Origin: Undaria pinnatifida
Taxonomy: Eukaryota > Sar > Phaeophyceae > Laminariales > Alariaceae
Direction: 5' to 3'
DNA: 64,000 bases
Assembly (NCBI GenBank): GCA_012845835.1
Contig: JABAKD010000017.1
Span: 2,851,001-2,915,000 of the forward strand
This document shows positions 1-12,160 of the stretch, in pieces. A program made the translations under genes and the position numbers. How positions within the stretch are numbered: position 1 is the first letter of the stretch; every line of letters begins with the position of its first letter. The notes beneath the pieces were generated by a model, which saw nothing but the letters and a program-made list of their open reading frames with translations, was not told the DNA's origin and ran no database searches.

Positions 1-3000
1 TTGCCTGGTACCCCACTGTGCCTGGTACAGGGGTACCCAATTTAAGAGCCTCTAGGTGTGACCACTCCTATCTTCGAACCACTCGTATCCCTGTTTAAGG
101 GATATTTGATGTGGCAGTATCTCCGGATAAAGATAAACAAAATATCTTAAAAATATTATTTTTCTGATTGAGGAGCTGAAACAGTCGGGAGAAAACTAGT
201 TACGAGTCCTTTTACTTCAACTTGAAAGTTCGTTGGTGCGGATTTCAACGCCCCAGAGCGGCATACAACATGCATACATCGCCATTGTTTACTTCGAGGT
301 GACCTGAATTGCGTCGCTGTATTGTTGTTGAAGTCATACTAAAACCGCTCGTTCTACCCACGCCATACCCGATATAAGTGCGGATGTACGGGGCAAAAGC
401 GAAATCGCTCTTATCTGTACATTTTTCCTTCAAGCCGAATTTACCTATTTTACGTCCGCTTGCTCTTGTTGTCGACGCCCTTAACTCGGGTACCCCAATG
501 CATATAATATCGGTATCAGCTACCTGATAGCTGATAAGCCACCTGGGATTGGCGCGTTATCTTCGTGCATTTTGTATGTGTAGTGCTCACGTCTCACACA
601 ACAATAATGTAGACGTTGTTTTTATAGGCGGAACTTCCGTCCAGTTTTTCCCATTTGGGAAATCGCTGTTTGTCATATGATACGAGTCTAGAGTTCATAC
701 TACGCTGCAAAGAGTGGGAAGAGCTATGTACAAATGCTTGAATTCATGCCGCCGTACAGCACGCAAGATAGCACACCTGCCGGGACGAACTTTCGAATTT
801 CCTAACCGACTCTTTTCAAAACAAAGGTAGCACACACAACGAAGCTACGAGCAGACTTGAACAGATCTCGTCAAAATCTTTCCGTAGGAGAATTTCTCCG
901 CGTTTTCACTTTTCCTGCTGTCGAGAAAACTGGAAGCTCGTCCGAGGGGGCAGATGTGATATTTTGCGTGTCTCCACCCGGTACCTGATATGCGATACAT
1001 GTGCATATGTAACAGCAGTTACGATACACAGATCACAGAAGCCATCAGGACAAATAAACGGCATCTACGTTATATTGTCGGAGGGCAAAATAATGATAGC
1101 AATAAACGTGCTTACCTGTCTTGAGGATGTATAAGCTCCACGGTTAATCTGCTTCTTCCGACGCACGCTACAGCAAGGGTGCGCCTAGATTTTCTGAGAC
1201 TCGTCACTTGAGGAGCTCCACACCCCGCGGTAAGGCATTTGACGAAAAACCGTAAATGATGCTCCGGCGATAGTGGACAATTTTTCAGGTTAGGAGCCCC
1301 GCTATAGTAAGAACTAGTTTGGGCGAAAAGTGCTGCTCCCGTCGTAGCACTCGTCAGCCCGCATCCCGCGTGGTTAGCGAGAGGTGCCCATCGACGCCGG
1401 TACGGCACGTCTTAGCACGGCAGACGGCAAGCACTCTACGGTGTATATCCAAGCTGGTGGCCTCCAACAAGCGGGGCGCATGCCGCCAAAAATAGCGGCT
1501 CTGGACACATCTCATCGGGATATTTTCTTAAAAGACGCATCGCTCGGCGCTTGCACCCGCCCCGTTGTCGAGAAAACCAGTTTTGGAATTCAACCGAACG
1601 GGGGTGCTGTCTTGCGTGTTGGCGTTGCCACGCCCTGCCATCAGCCAACATCACAGCCCGCGGGCTAACGCAGAGACTTTGTGCTACGTAAAACTGCTGC
1701 GTGTTTGCTGTGACGGCGTTTATCATCAGAGTTTCCGTGTACCGACGATGGCCTATGTTGGACAAAATGGTTGAAATTGAGTCGAGTTTAAAGCCTAACC
1801 CTAACCTCGACCACCTGGGAAGCTTCTCGGGACGAGGCGGGAAGGAAGACATAGTGTGCACTATCGACTATTATTATAAAGCTGGGCCAACCAGTTGTAT
1901 ACGCTCATGCTTCAAACATTATTAACAGCGGGATTCCGTGCAATTATGCGTCGCGGAAGCTTGGCCGATCAGTGTCGGACGGCAGTCACGGGATAACTGG
2001 TTGGCGCTGGAATCCCCCCGCTCCAACACTTTTTCTCTCTCTTTGCTGAGAGTGGCAGCTATAGTACGTAGGGCAGTTTAGTATCAGTGCAGCAATATTA
2101 GCACTTTGGGCATGGTGTACTGCTTGTGGGGCACTTGAGCGTACTAAACTAAACGGGTATTTACTGTGATATACACCGAGGTATGCACTGATGTATACGG
2201 GCGAGGTATTGGTTGTACTGGCAGTACTCTTGATATTGTGGTAATCTGTGTTAAGATCACCTTCACACTACCTGTACAGTGCGGGACGGAAGGAGCATTG
2301 CGAAAGTCAGCCTGAGATTTACGAGAATATAAAAAAGTTGATAAGACCTCCGCAAATACAATAAAGGAATAAACGTGGTTTACTGGTAACTATAATCAGT
2401 GTCTGGGGTCTTGGTCATAGTAAAAAAACACAAACGAGGACAGTAGGTCAACCTTGGTGCAGACGTCACGTGTCGGTCAGCAAACCCATCCCGACCGTGC
2501 GCGAGTCCGGGGTTCTTGCTGAGAACGTGGGCAGACATAAGGTAGTCACTTGGTTGGGCAACCAAGCACGGCGTTGGTGTTTATTCTTTCCCGCCCGCCT
2601 CCTTCTTGTTCTGGAAAAGTGTCGGGCCTTGCGACCGACTCGCGTGGCAAGAAATGAACAGCTGCCGATTCGGGAAATACTGCACGTACGCGCATCATAC
2701 CAGCAAGAATTACCGTTCTAGCAGCGTTCAAGGCGGGGGGCGGAAAAGAGGAGAGGCCCCAAAAGCGGCGATACTGGTGGCGGTGGTACGCCGTCTGGTG
2801 GACGAGCAAATCATAGCCGCCCTAGCTTAGCGTCGGCGTGAGTGGGGCGGGGGGGGGAAAAACCGCCATGAAAGACGCCTCGACGTCGCGGCGTTTCCGG
2901 GGATTGGACCCGGGGGGCGGTAAGCGTCGATCCTTGACGGAACCGAAGGCAGATATGCTTGCGACAGTTTCCATGACTAATGCTTGAACTAGTTCCCTTG

Positions 3001-4009
3001 GCAAGTTAGCCACCCAACAAATGGTGCCATCGACTTGAGACTTCCGGGAGGTGCTACGGTCGACTGGTTGATCCGGTTGACGGACCCGGCGACCGGATCG
3101 CCTGAAGGAATGCTCAGGTTGATGGGAGCCCCCTCTTGGTAGCCTACTAACCAAGGAAGCTATTTCAAGCATTCGACTATGGTTGCCGGAACCCGGCAAT
3201 GGGTGGAGCAGGCGTTAGCGTGGGTGGCGACCGACTACTTACAATTATTGTCCACCCACGAGGGCCGTTCCGCGTGCATAGAGGCTGTTGAAAATTGGTT
3301 GCCTACTCCTCGCGCACAGGCGGATCGAGTGGCGGCCTGTGCTGGAGACGTTAAACACCTCCGTCGTATTGACCTGTTGGTAACCTAGCGTATCAATTAG
3401 CCGACTAAGTGTGGGTCGGCCGTGCAATTGTCTTCCGGCTGGAAGCGGTCGACCGGATCCTCGGTTTCCGTGTGTCACCCTTGGGAGTTGCGGTTTCCTG
3501 CTCAAATATCAAAATTATCGATGGCCTTACCTTTTCGACGTCTGTGCCAAGCGTTAACGACAGCACGGAAGTTTTGTCGGCTCTTGCTTGAAACGTGGAC
3601 CAACTGTTGCGAGGTATAATCTTGCCAGGCACTTATAGGGAGATCTTGGGGCGAGAAGTGAGGATGGTCTAGGGGTCGGTTGCCAGGTGGGTGGTGCTCG
3701 AGAGAGGTTAATGGTTGCCAAGCGTGTCTTGCATTTGCATCGCCCGTCGGTAACGCTCACCCGCATTCTGTTACGCAAGATGGACGCGCAGCGTTTCCTT
3801 TGGCGAATGCCTGCATACTGTTTTATAAGTTCCCGTTGGTTTTCTTCTACTTTTGGGAATGGTTAGAAATTATCGACATTGAAGCTCATGCCACACATTA
3901 TTGTTGAATGCCAACAAAAATAGTAATAAAGGCATCATTGCCCCCTGTTTGGTGGATGATCTTGGGGTCGCCAGGTCTTACGCAGTTAGCGGGGTAGATA
4001 GCACTCATC
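1..4009. other. Intergenic DNA, no gene recognised
   Basis: No reading frame here resembles a known family, and no run of exons could be joined in phase. The longest open frames are about 125-140 codons and overlap on opposite strands, as expected by chance. Visible items are a TTAGGG-like scrap near 1787-1800, two CCTGGTAC words in the first 31 bases, and at about 30-55 a GATTTAAGAGC-like stretch resembling the ends of the inverted-repeat element at 48345-48517. Confidence 0.6.
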
Positions 4010-5230
4010 ATCTTGGTTATAAGCCTAAACATACCCGGGGATAAACAAGCCATTCACATGTACATGTTCCTCTGCACATTACTGTGTTGGAACTCACGGC
4101 TGTATCCCGGGAACAAGTCAACAGCACCCTGTTCGATGCACAGCATAGTAAAATCGCCAGCATATATCGAAGGAAAAACCAGGTCAGGCACCTCCTAACA
4201 ACACACGAGTCAAATAAATGAAATCCAATGAAAACCAGACAGCTTAAGATACACTACCACAGCCCCCCCTCTGGAAAAACTCTTTTCAGAACGTCGATAT
4301 ATCATCACCATTGTCAGGTTAAACGGCAAGTAGTCAAGCGCACACTTTCGGAACCACAAACACAAGGGCTGATATGTAACACGGCAATATTTTAAGCCAA
4401 CAGCCAAAGCACAACAATGTATATCCCAAATGCATATTGAATTTCCCATAATAGTAAGTTTTTCAGGGACTACCGGTATCACGTTTACTTCAATCTCCGG
4501 AGTTTTCATCTGTCACGTCAAATATAGTGTCAATCAGACGCGATGCAGGTCGTCTTCTCCAGTTGGCTGTTACCCCCGAACATTAATTTTGACCCCTTTA
4601 ACTCCGTCTAACTCGTCCGTTTCGATTCGACGCAATCCTCTTCCCCCTTTCCAGCCAAAACATCAGACTCATCCCATGCTCATGAAGTGTAGTCTTATTC
4701 TGCATGTGCGGTTGGAATTGCAACATGCTACTTTTCTTGACGAAATAGTTGAGCACGGAGGCATTTCAGTTTCCCACCAAGCTCTCCATGAGCATGGGGA
4801 GAATCTCATGTTGCTTTGGGTGGAACGAAGGAGTAGGTTCACGTTGAATCGAAACGGATGAATATACACGAAGTGAAAGGGACCAATCCTTGAATGGGGG
4901 ATGCTTTTTGACAACAGAGAACATGTGATTTGGAGAAGACGCTTGGAATCACGTCCGAGATAGAAGTTTTTTTCGCGGACAATCCGATTATTGACGTAAA
5001 CGTGGTAGCATTTGAAAATGCACGTGCACCACGACTTGGGCACAGCCGAAGGGCGCTTCCAGCTTGGATGGCGAAATAGCCCAGGATTCTAGTAAAACGT
5101 TCGATCACCCTTAATTTCACGTCCACACGTCCTTTCATCATTCGTTCGCCATGACGTTCGGCCGTGTGGGTACCGGCCTCGTGCTGGTCAGCTCGCTGGC
5201 AAAGGGGGGATCCCCCGGCATCCAGTCTAG
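4010..5230. repeat. Old tandem repeat unit, copy A (fold-back core)
   Basis: First of three head-to-tail diverged copies of one repeat (A here, B at 5231-5765 plus 11483-12160, C at about 12320-13900). The shared path includes a CTGTCACGTCAAA word (4508 in A, 5350 in B, 12809 in C), then a region that folds back on itself, then a matching end near 5000-5100. In A the left arm (about 4450-4690) is a degraded reverse complement of about 4790-5040. Short minus-strand open frames in the three copies resemble each other because the DNA is duplicated; they match no protein I recognise. Confidence 0.65.
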
Positions 5231-5765
5231 CCTATAACACAAACTAAAGTCCAAACAACTGTATCCTAAACGCTTCGTATGCCTAATCTCCGCAAATAGT
5301 GTTTTTTTCATACCGTACCACCGCGTTCACTTCGCCGCTAAGGTCGTCCATCTGTCACGTCAAACACTTCTCACTCAGACGTGATACTAATAGCCTCCTC
5401 CAATTATCTTGTTTTCTGTGACCCTAAGCATTCCCTATATCCATACCTACCCCATGTCTACAAAGTGAAGCTGGATTAGTCTTCGTGCGGTCAAAATTAC
5501 AACATGCCAAATTCCCGACGGAATCGTTGAGCACGGATGTGTTTTGAGTTTCGTGCCAAGCTCTGTCATGAACATCTGGCAATTCTGACGTTGTACAGTC
5601 TGGAATAAAGGAGTAGTTTTGCGTGGAATAGAAAGGGACGAGCGCAGATGGTTCGAACGGGATCGATATCTGATTAGGGACATTTTAGGGTAACAGAAAA
5701 TGCGCCAGCTGGAGATGATTTGTATCACGTTTGAATGGAAAGTACTTGACGTAAACAGATGGTTG
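5231..5765. repeat. Old tandem repeat unit, copy B, left part
   Basis: Second copy of the repeat described at 4010-5230. It has the same fold-back core: the segment near 5400-5450 is a diverged reverse complement of about 5680-5720. It is cut at 5765 by insertion of the Copia element and resumes at 11483. Removing the element and one GGTTG duplication restores alignment with copies A and C. Confidence 0.65.
5761..5765. repeat. Target site duplication, left (GGTTG)
   Basis: GGTTG directly precedes the 5' LTR and recurs directly after the 3' LTR at 11478-11482. A 5-bp duplication is usual for Copia integrases and fixes the element borders exactly. Confidence 0.9.
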
Positions 5766-6432
5766 TGTTCGTGGTAGCGGCAGTGTATCGGCTGCTGTGA
5801 TAGGAGAATCTGATTGGACAGTTTGAATATGAGAACTGCTGTCACTCATTGTTGTTGAGCAGGATGTTCCGAGAATACTCTTTGTAGTGTGTCGGGTTAA
5901 TACAACGGACGAAGGTGTCTCTGTCGGTATGTTGGTAAGTAGTACGTTGGAGTACGTCAGACACTTGGCCAATAGGATCGTGCGGATTGTTTGGTTGTTG
6001 TAGTGTCGGCGTGTGACGTGGTATTCCGAGTGTGCATTCCACCGAGAAGACGTTGGGAGATCGGCGCAACGCGCCTACCATGCTCGCCCCCTTCGTGTTC
6101 ATTGGACACATTGACGAGTAGGAACATTCCTGTAGTGTTGCTAACCCGATATAGCTTGTCTCAACGAACAGCCTAGCAATAAGTTACAGTTACATACGTT
6201 GTGTCACGGAGGTAAGTTACAGGGATCGTCTCGTGGTATCACCCACGAGTAGTCCCACGGGTATGTACGAGTAGGCACTATGCGAGGAGGTTTAGGTATT
6301 CGACTACGAGCGGTTGTTACTGGGTTGTGGAGAGTTGGCCCACATGACCCACTCCACTTTTCAGCATGTCTCTCCAGACGGAAGTCTCAATAATATAATA
6401 CCTTTTCCCCAGAAGCTACCGATTTACCAACA
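5766..6432 (+). repeat. 5' LTR of Copia element
   Basis: Starts TGTTCGTGGTAG, ends TTTACCAACA, 667 bp. It aligns without gaps to 10811-11477 with six substitutions. It should hold the element's promoter and polyadenylation region, but I could not place a TATA box with confidence. The short minus-strand open frames inside are duplicated only because the LTR is. Confidence 0.93.
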
Positions 6433-6442
6433 CGCTTAAGCG
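6433..6442 (+). other. Perfect palindrome at expected primer-binding site
   Basis: CGCTTAAGCG follows the 5' LTR directly, where a tRNA-complementary primer-binding site is expected. It does not match the initiator-Met tRNA 3' end used by many LTR elements. Copia relatives can use an internal tRNA fragment, so the primer remains unidentified. Confidence 0.4.
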
Positions 6443-8074
6443 AGTCTTCAGTCGACTGCTGTTTCGTCCCCCTGGACTGTGTCGACGGGCTGTCGGATGG
6501 ATGTCGGAGGCGGCTTGATCACCCGACCTCTCTTCGTCATGGATGACGGGGATAACGCGACCCCTGCGGCCCACCATCAGGGTGAACTGCAGGTTGTTGG
6601 TGAGAGAATGTGTTTCATGAGTTCCCTAGAGACGCAGTATCTGTATTGCTCACTCCAGCTTTCACACCAACAGGGTTTGTTCGCGTTGGTTGTTGTTGAA
6701 ACACAAAAGAAGAAGGAGAGAAAGGAATGGAGTCCCCTGGTTGTGTATGTAGGTGTTGCACCAGGGGCTGGTGTGTACCACTCGGGTGCCACCAGCAGGA
6801 CCGTTGGAAGAACGGGCGGCGATGCCCAAGTCTTTAGCGTGTCCGGCATGAGGGTTTGGAGTGGGGTGTTGTAGACCCAGACTTGAACCCCGTTGTATTT
6901 TATGAGGATTGTTCCTCGCAGGTTCGGAGCGTTGCACTTAGAGACGCGGGACCACAGGCTGGCGCGCACCAATCGGGTGCCGCCGGCAGGGCCGTCGGAG
7001 GAACGGGCGGCGATGCCCAAGGCCTTGGCGTGTCCAGCACGATGGTTGGGAGTAGTAGTCTTGTAGACTTAGGCTTGAACCCCGTGTAGCATTGTATGCT
7101 GATCGTTCGTTGTTACTGCAGTAAACTTCGATTCGGTCCACGGGACTGTAGGTAGGGCTTTAGATAGCCAGTCCTCAGTTCCTCACACCTCTTCTCAGTT
7201 GAGTAGTAGGAGGTGGGAAAACGTCGCCAGTGGAAATACATGGATTCCTGGGGCTGACATATATAATTCGGCGAGAGGTTGGGTGGGGGTCCTTTTCAAA
7301 GTTCCCAAAGCTCCTGAATTCAACGGTACTGTACGGCACTGAAGTATCGTATCCCTTGTGGTGACAGATTTTGAATTTTCTGATGAGTGCCCGACACAAA
7401 ATCTGTGTGAGACGCTTGTTTCTGAGGCTGATATTCCGATGACTGACATTGTTTCCAACTGACCCCCTGGTAAGAGAAATGATCCAGTGTGGGTAAGGTG
7501 CATCAGCAGAGAGTGTAGTGTTTTTCTCTCAAACCAGTTTGAACAACTCTAATAGTCGAACATGCATGGTATCATTTTTAGGTGCCATCCTGTGCGACTT
7601 GTAGCATGAATGGTGTGGTAGCATTTTCGCTGCAACCTGAAGTTGGTGTTTGTGTTGTTGGTGTTTGTGACTGCTGACAACGAATAATCCGTAGTAGAGT
7701 GAAAGAAAGTGTTGTATTCCCCCAACTTAGGATACAACAATCATCTCCGATTTAGATGTGTGCCAGGTCATGGAATGTGTGTTGATGGTCCTGATGTGGT
7801 GATGACTGCGTTTGAAGGACAAAGTGATATTTCCAAACGTTCATGGCATGCTGAACGCGTATCGTCTAGGAGAAGACTCTATTTGTTCGGTGTTGACTGA
7901 TTTAATACTGCAAGCAGGAAACCACGATGGATGTGAACGAGTTAACAACATTTATGCTCATTCGCTTGATGCTAAACGTAGATTGATAAGATAAAAGTTG
8001 GGCAGAGAGATTTGTTTTTGTTGACCTGAGAGGGAGGAAGGACATTGTGTCCGTAGGGGGTACAGCGCTACCCC
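6443..8074 (+). pseudogene. 5' internal region of Copia element (gag expected), degenerate
   Basis: This 1.6 kb lies where gag and protease belong. I see no intact gag, no CX2CX4HX4C knuckle and no protease motif. At about 6780-7080 there is a direct repeat of period about 190 bp (TCGGGTGCC at 6782 and 6973; CTTGAACCCCGT near 6883 and 7073). Open frames between 7700 and 8000 may be remnants of the gag-pre-integrase part, but nothing is diagnostic. Confidence 0.45.
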
Positions 8075-8556
8075 ATGTTTGTGGAGAATGATTTCACAAG
8101 GCATGCATGGATGTATTTTTTGAAAAATAAATCAGACGCAGGGAGTGCTGTTCGGAGTTTTCTTGCAGTGTGCGTGCTGATGGTGTCCCGTCATAGGTTG
8201 AGATTGTTAGATCTGACGATGGAGGGAAGTTTTTCGGAAGGGATTTGCATCTGTGTGCCACGAGCTTTTGATCAAACAAGAGTTCACACCGGCTTATAGT
8301 CCGCAATATAGTGGTGTTGCATAGCGTGGGTTGGGGTTGATATAGGAGGCCGCGGTGGCGGCTCGTATCCAGGCTAAAGTTCTTTTTGAATATGTGCGAT
8401 TACATAAGACTGATATACTCTGGGCTGAGGCAATGCACTGGGCTTGCGAAGCCATGAATCACACTGCGTGCTCCGCTAACCCTGAGACTAAATCACCGTA
8501 TGAAATGTGGTATGGAGAACCTCGTCCTGACGGACCGTATCCGTTTTGTTTTTGAA
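8075..8556 (+). pseudogene. Copia integrase core, broken
   Basis: Integrase-type sequence is readable across frames: NDFTRHAWMYFLKNKSD, then RSDDGG (second catalytic Asp codon at 8215-8217), then the region around YSPQY and the NG-A-ERG equivalent, then WAEAMHWACEAMN and KSPYEMWYG. The catalytic Glu of the A-E-R motif is replaced by TAG at 8322-8324, giving GVA-stop-RG. There is another stop near 8194 and at least two frame changes. Integrase joins the cDNA to the target; this copy cannot encode an active enzyme. Confidence 0.85.
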
Positions 8557-9436
8557 GCCAACGCCCTGCAGGTGACAGCGACCGTCCAAACTGCTGTTGC
8601 CATGGGAGGTGTTGCCGTCACAGCTCCCTCCACTGCAATCTTGTCTGCCGATAGGGTCGCAGAGGAGGGAGGGGAGGATAGTGACGGATAGTAGCGACGA
8701 TGTAGAAAACGAGGTATGGCCGCCTGTTGGAAGAGCAGTTGCCCACACACTTTTGAAACGTGCTGTCGTACTTTCTGGTGCGGGAGTTAATGATGTTGTC
8801 TCGGTTGATGCGGGCAGTGTAGTAGGTCATTCCTCTTGTGTTCCATCTTCCATTGTGAATCGCTTTCGCCCGTGAATATTTTCTCTGATTGAGTCGCCCC
8901 CTTTTGTGTGTCTTCTGCAGCGCCTGAGACTGATGGGCAGGAGTAGGGAGGGCAAAAGATAGAGGAGGAGGTGGTAGAGACGGGGGATCCGGGAGGGAAT
9001 TATGAGGAAGAGTCGATTGGGCCGGGAGGGCATAATGGTGACGAGTTGATTGGGTCGGGAAGACAGATGGAGGCAGAGGCGTCCCCTTTTGCCGATCGTA
9101 TTCCGCGGTTTGTCGCTGAGCTTGCTGACTGCAGTACTGTTACTCGCGAGAATGGTGGAGTGTGAGATGATAGAACTCGCGTGCGAAACCTGTGCAGTCA
9201 AGGAGTAGATCGCGTCTGCACTCGTATTCAATTTTGGATCCATCTTCGCATAATAAGACATAGTGTATGCCCTTGTAGCAGTAGGTAGAAATGGAATTGC
9301 CATAGTTACTGATTCAAGATGTTGGGTCAGAGCCTGGTAGCTATCATGTAGCTCAGCGCTGTACGCCAAGATTTGGAAAGGAGCCAGGTCTGCAGAGGTT
9401 GAAGGCTTGATGAGAGCAAGAACGTTCACGCTGGCA
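8557..9436 (+). pseudogene. Copia integrase C-terminal/linker region, decayed
   Basis: This lies between the integrase core and reverse transcriptase, normally the variable integrase C-terminus and linker. The plus strand holds only short frames. A 232-codon open frame on the opposite strand (8827-9525) runs antisense to the element and shows no family features, so I regard it as chance. Confidence 0.5.
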
Positions 9437-10030
9437 GTAAAAGTCCCGATAGGCTGTAATGTGATTGATGCTGAAAGGGTTTTTGAATGGAAAGCAGACG
9501 AAAAAGGAAAGATAGTGAAAGCCAAGGCTAGGCTTGTAGTGAAGAACTACAAGCGGAAGTACGGTGTGGACTGTCTTGAGACTTTCTTGCCTACCGCAAA
9601 TGCTCTATCTCATAGATTGGTAGTGGCGTTGGCGAGCAAGTACAATTTGGAATTATTTCACTCGGATTGAGCAAGCATTTGCTCGGTCGGAATTGGATCA
9701 CGAAGTGTTGATGGAGTTGCCTCCTGGCTGTGGTTTGGTGTCAGGAAAAGTTGTTCGTTTGAACACAAGAGTTTGTACGGACGAAGGCAAGCATCTAGAC
9801 TGGTGTTTCGAGCAGTGTATTTCAGACCCCTGTGTCCTGCGTTTCGTGAAGGGAGACGGTAGTGGGGATGGATGTGATTCATGTGGATGACATTCTGTAT
9901 GCAGGAACGATTATTCTGGCTGAAGTGTTTATGGCAGCAGCAGCAGACGAATCTGTTTCTACGAAGAATTTGGGTGAGGTCAAGTTCTTTATTGGTTGCG
10001 AATAATTTAGGTGACCGCGGGGCTGGCACG
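9437..10030 (+). pseudogene. Copia reverse transcriptase, broken
   Basis: The conserved start of a Copia reverse transcriptase is visible: CNVIDAERVFEWK, then KAKARLVVKNYK, then GVDCLETFLPTANA and RLVVALASKYNLELFHSD, normally followed by E-Q-A-F. A stop (TGA) follows HSD at once. After several frame changes the catalytic box reads HVDDILYAG at 9880-9906, and KNLGEVKFF lies downstream. The order after integrase places the element in Ty1/Copia rather than Ty3/Gypsy. Confidence 0.87.
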
Positions 10031-10800
10031 ATTGAGATTTCTCGGGCGAGATACTACGTGAAGAGTTTTTCTCTAGACGTTAATTGTTTGTCGCATCAGC
10101 CCTATCCCTCCTTCCCTTGCCAGCGATACAGGTCCTTGTTGGAGGATGGCGAGGCAGAAAATGTGCCGGTTGAAGAGGTGGTGGCCGAGAGGTGGTGTGG
10201 AGCCAGCATGGATCGCCAGCGAGACGAGAACTGATACCTTGAACGCTGTGCGAACTGTGGCAGGCACCCAACGAGCCAACGAAGAGCCACTAGAAAGCAA
10301 CCCGGAAGATCCTGCATAATCGTCAGGAAATGGGGCATTCAATTTTGTTTTGAAGTTTGTTCGGTTGACATAGTTTGAACAGACAGTTTGGTAGACATAG
10401 CAGGTACGCTGGTATTGTTTGTAGTTCGTAGGTACCGACGTTGCGAGATTAGGCTACTGACCGTAGATCAGTTTCAGGATCGATGGTTGTTTTTTTAGCT
10501 GAGATATTTGTTGTTTTGATTTGGATTTCTAGGACGTAGAAATGCGTTTCGCAGTCGACTTCTGAGGCAGAGTACCTTGCGATGGTGGATGGTATGAAGG
10601 AGGCTCTCTGTTCGTGAACGGAGTGCTCCTGTTTCTGAGATCACGTGTGAAGCCTCGTAAGATAGAGGTCCTTTAGGACAGCTCAGGTGCGATTGCGCTC
10701 GCAGAAATGACTTTGCGCTGGGCTCTAGGAAGTAGAAGTCTGAATTGTTTTTGATTTTGTTTTTCTTGATAAGTACTTGGTCTGGTTGATACAACAGCCC
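10031..10800 (+). pseudogene. Copia RNase H domain, broken
   Basis: The segment contains ATDRRSVSGS (from 10453), then KCVSQSTSEAEYLAM (to about 10585) and a remnant of the A-I-A-L-A-E region near 10690, which are landmarks of Copia RNase H. Stops and frameshifts interrupt it. The frame fades just before the polypurine tract and 3' LTR. Confidence 0.8.
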
Positions 10801-10810
10801 CTAGGGAGGG
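10801..10810 (+). other. Polypurine tract
   Basis: CTAGGGAGGG directly abuts the TG start of the 3' LTR, the expected position for the plus-strand DNA primer. Confidence 0.7.
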
Positions 10811-11477
10811 TGTTCGTGGTAGCGGCAGTGTATCGGCTGCTGTGATAGGAGAATCTGATTGGACAGTTTGAATATGAGAACTGCTGTCACTCATTGTTGT
10901 TGAGCAGGATGTTCCGAGAATACTCTTTGTAGTGTGTCGGGTTAATACAACGGACGAAGGTGTCTCTGTCGGTATGTTGGTATGTAGTACGTTGGAGTAC
11001 GTCAGACGCTTGGCCAATAGGATCGTGCGGATTGTTTGGTTGTTGTAGTGTCGGCGTGTGACGTGGTATTCCGAGTGTGCATTCCACCGAGAAGACGTTG
11101 GGAGATCGGCGCAACGCGCCTACCATGCTCGCCCCCTTCGTGTTCATTGGACACATTGACGAGTAGGAACATTCCTGTAGTGTTGCTAACCCGATATAGC
11201 TTGTCTCAACGAACAGCCTAGCAATGAGTTACAGTTACATACGTTGTGTCACGGAGGTAAGTTACAGGGATCGTCTCGTGGTATCACCCACGAGTAGTCC
11301 CACGGGTATGTAAGAGTAGGCACTATGCGAGGAGGTTTAGGTATTCGACTACGAGCGGTTGTTACTGGGCTGTGGAGAGTTGGCCCACACGACCCACTCC
11401 ACTTTTCAGCATGTCTCTCCAGACGGAAGTCTCAATAATATAATACCTTTTCCCCAGAAGCTACCGATTTACCAACA
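10811..11477 (+). repeat. 3' LTR of Copia element
   Basis: 667 bp, TG...CA, same length as the 5' LTR with six substitutions and no indels. Directly followed by GGTTG (11478-11482). Confidence 0.93.
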
Positions 11478-11482
11478 GGTTG
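11478..11482. repeat. Target site duplication, right (GGTTG)
   Basis: Matches 5761-5765 exactly and marks the 3' border of the Copia element. Confidence 0.9.
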
Positions 11483-12160
11483 ACCCGAACATTGACGTAC
11501 GTCTGATAGTGTTAAAAAATGTACACGTACCACGATATGGTCACAGTCGAGAGGCGCTTAGTTTGGAAGGCAAAGTACCCCTGGATTCGGCTGTTTTGTT
11601 TTCGGCCGCCCGAGCACATTATCACATCAATATGTGATTTCATGACGCGTTCGTATTCCCGTGAACGCCGGCGCGGCTATCAGCCACGAGGAGATCAGCT
11701 CGCTATCAGAAGGGGGCTCCCCTTTTCATGACGCGTTCGTATTCCCGTGAACGCCGGCGCAGCTATCAGCCACGAGGAGATCAGCTCGCTATCAGAAGGG
11801 GGACCCCCCGTTTCCTTGCCCCCGGGGCACCGAGTTCCGTCGAGGGACGGGAGGGGAGTGACAACGCCGTTTTTTTCTCAACTGTATCAGGTATGTAGAA
11901 GATGCCGTCTTGATAGAGCCACAGTGTTCCCCTTTTGTCGAACGGTGCTTGCGGGCGTACCAGAGCGCACCAGAGCATGTGGTTCGACCATGGTCGCCTC
12001 CTCGTTGCGCGTCAAGTAGGCGAGCAGGCCCAGGAAAACGTTCCCTCGTGGCACACACGGGTCGAGGTGCTGGGTGGGTGCTTGATATAATCGTTATGAC
12101 AATTTGTGGGTCTCTGTGTGGTCGATGCTCTGAGGCGTGACAGGTCGTATGCATTTAGGC
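11483..12160. repeat. Old tandem repeat unit, copy B, right part
   Basis: Continuation of copy B past the Copia insertion. It aligns with A at about 4990-5230 and with C at 13320-13850. Inside it is a younger direct repeat: a block around CGTGAACGCCGGCGC and CAGCTCGCTATCAGAAGGGG occurs at about 11640-11720 and again at about 11728-11805. Confidence 0.65.

Larger units (their letters stand above)
5766..11477 (+). mobile_element. Copia-type LTR retrotransposon, complete but coding-dead
   Basis: A 5712-bp element with two 667-bp LTRs that begin TG and end CA, a purine-rich tract before the 3' LTR and a GGTTG target duplication. The internal order integrase, reverse transcriptase, RNase H defines Ty1/Copia. 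The LTRs differ at 6 of 667 positions (about 0.9%), which suggests recent insertion. The coding interior is nevertheless full of stops and frameshifts, and the third catalytic residue of the integrase is a stop codon. It is nested in tandem repeat copy B. Inference: it was mobilised in trans by an intact relative, or its pol decayed before its last transposition. Confidence 0.92.

Noticed and set aside
2660-2705. CCCH-like zinc finger (NSCRFGKYCTYAHH) in a 74-codon frame
   Set aside because: The last three ligands fit, but the first Cys is ten residues away instead of seven or eight, and no neighbouring exon or second finger was found.
4668-5845. Related minus-strand frames (124-132 codons) at 4669-5043, 5447-5845 and 12968-13195 as a gene family
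   Set aside because: The resemblance comes from DNA-level repetition of the fold-back unit; frames and stops are not conserved.
5842-6111. Open frame repeated at 10887-11156 as if a duplicated gene
   Set aside because: Both lie inside the two LTRs and are identical because the LTRs are.
8827-9525. 232-codon minus-strand open frame
   Set aside because: It runs antisense through the Copia integrase-RT linker and has no family features.
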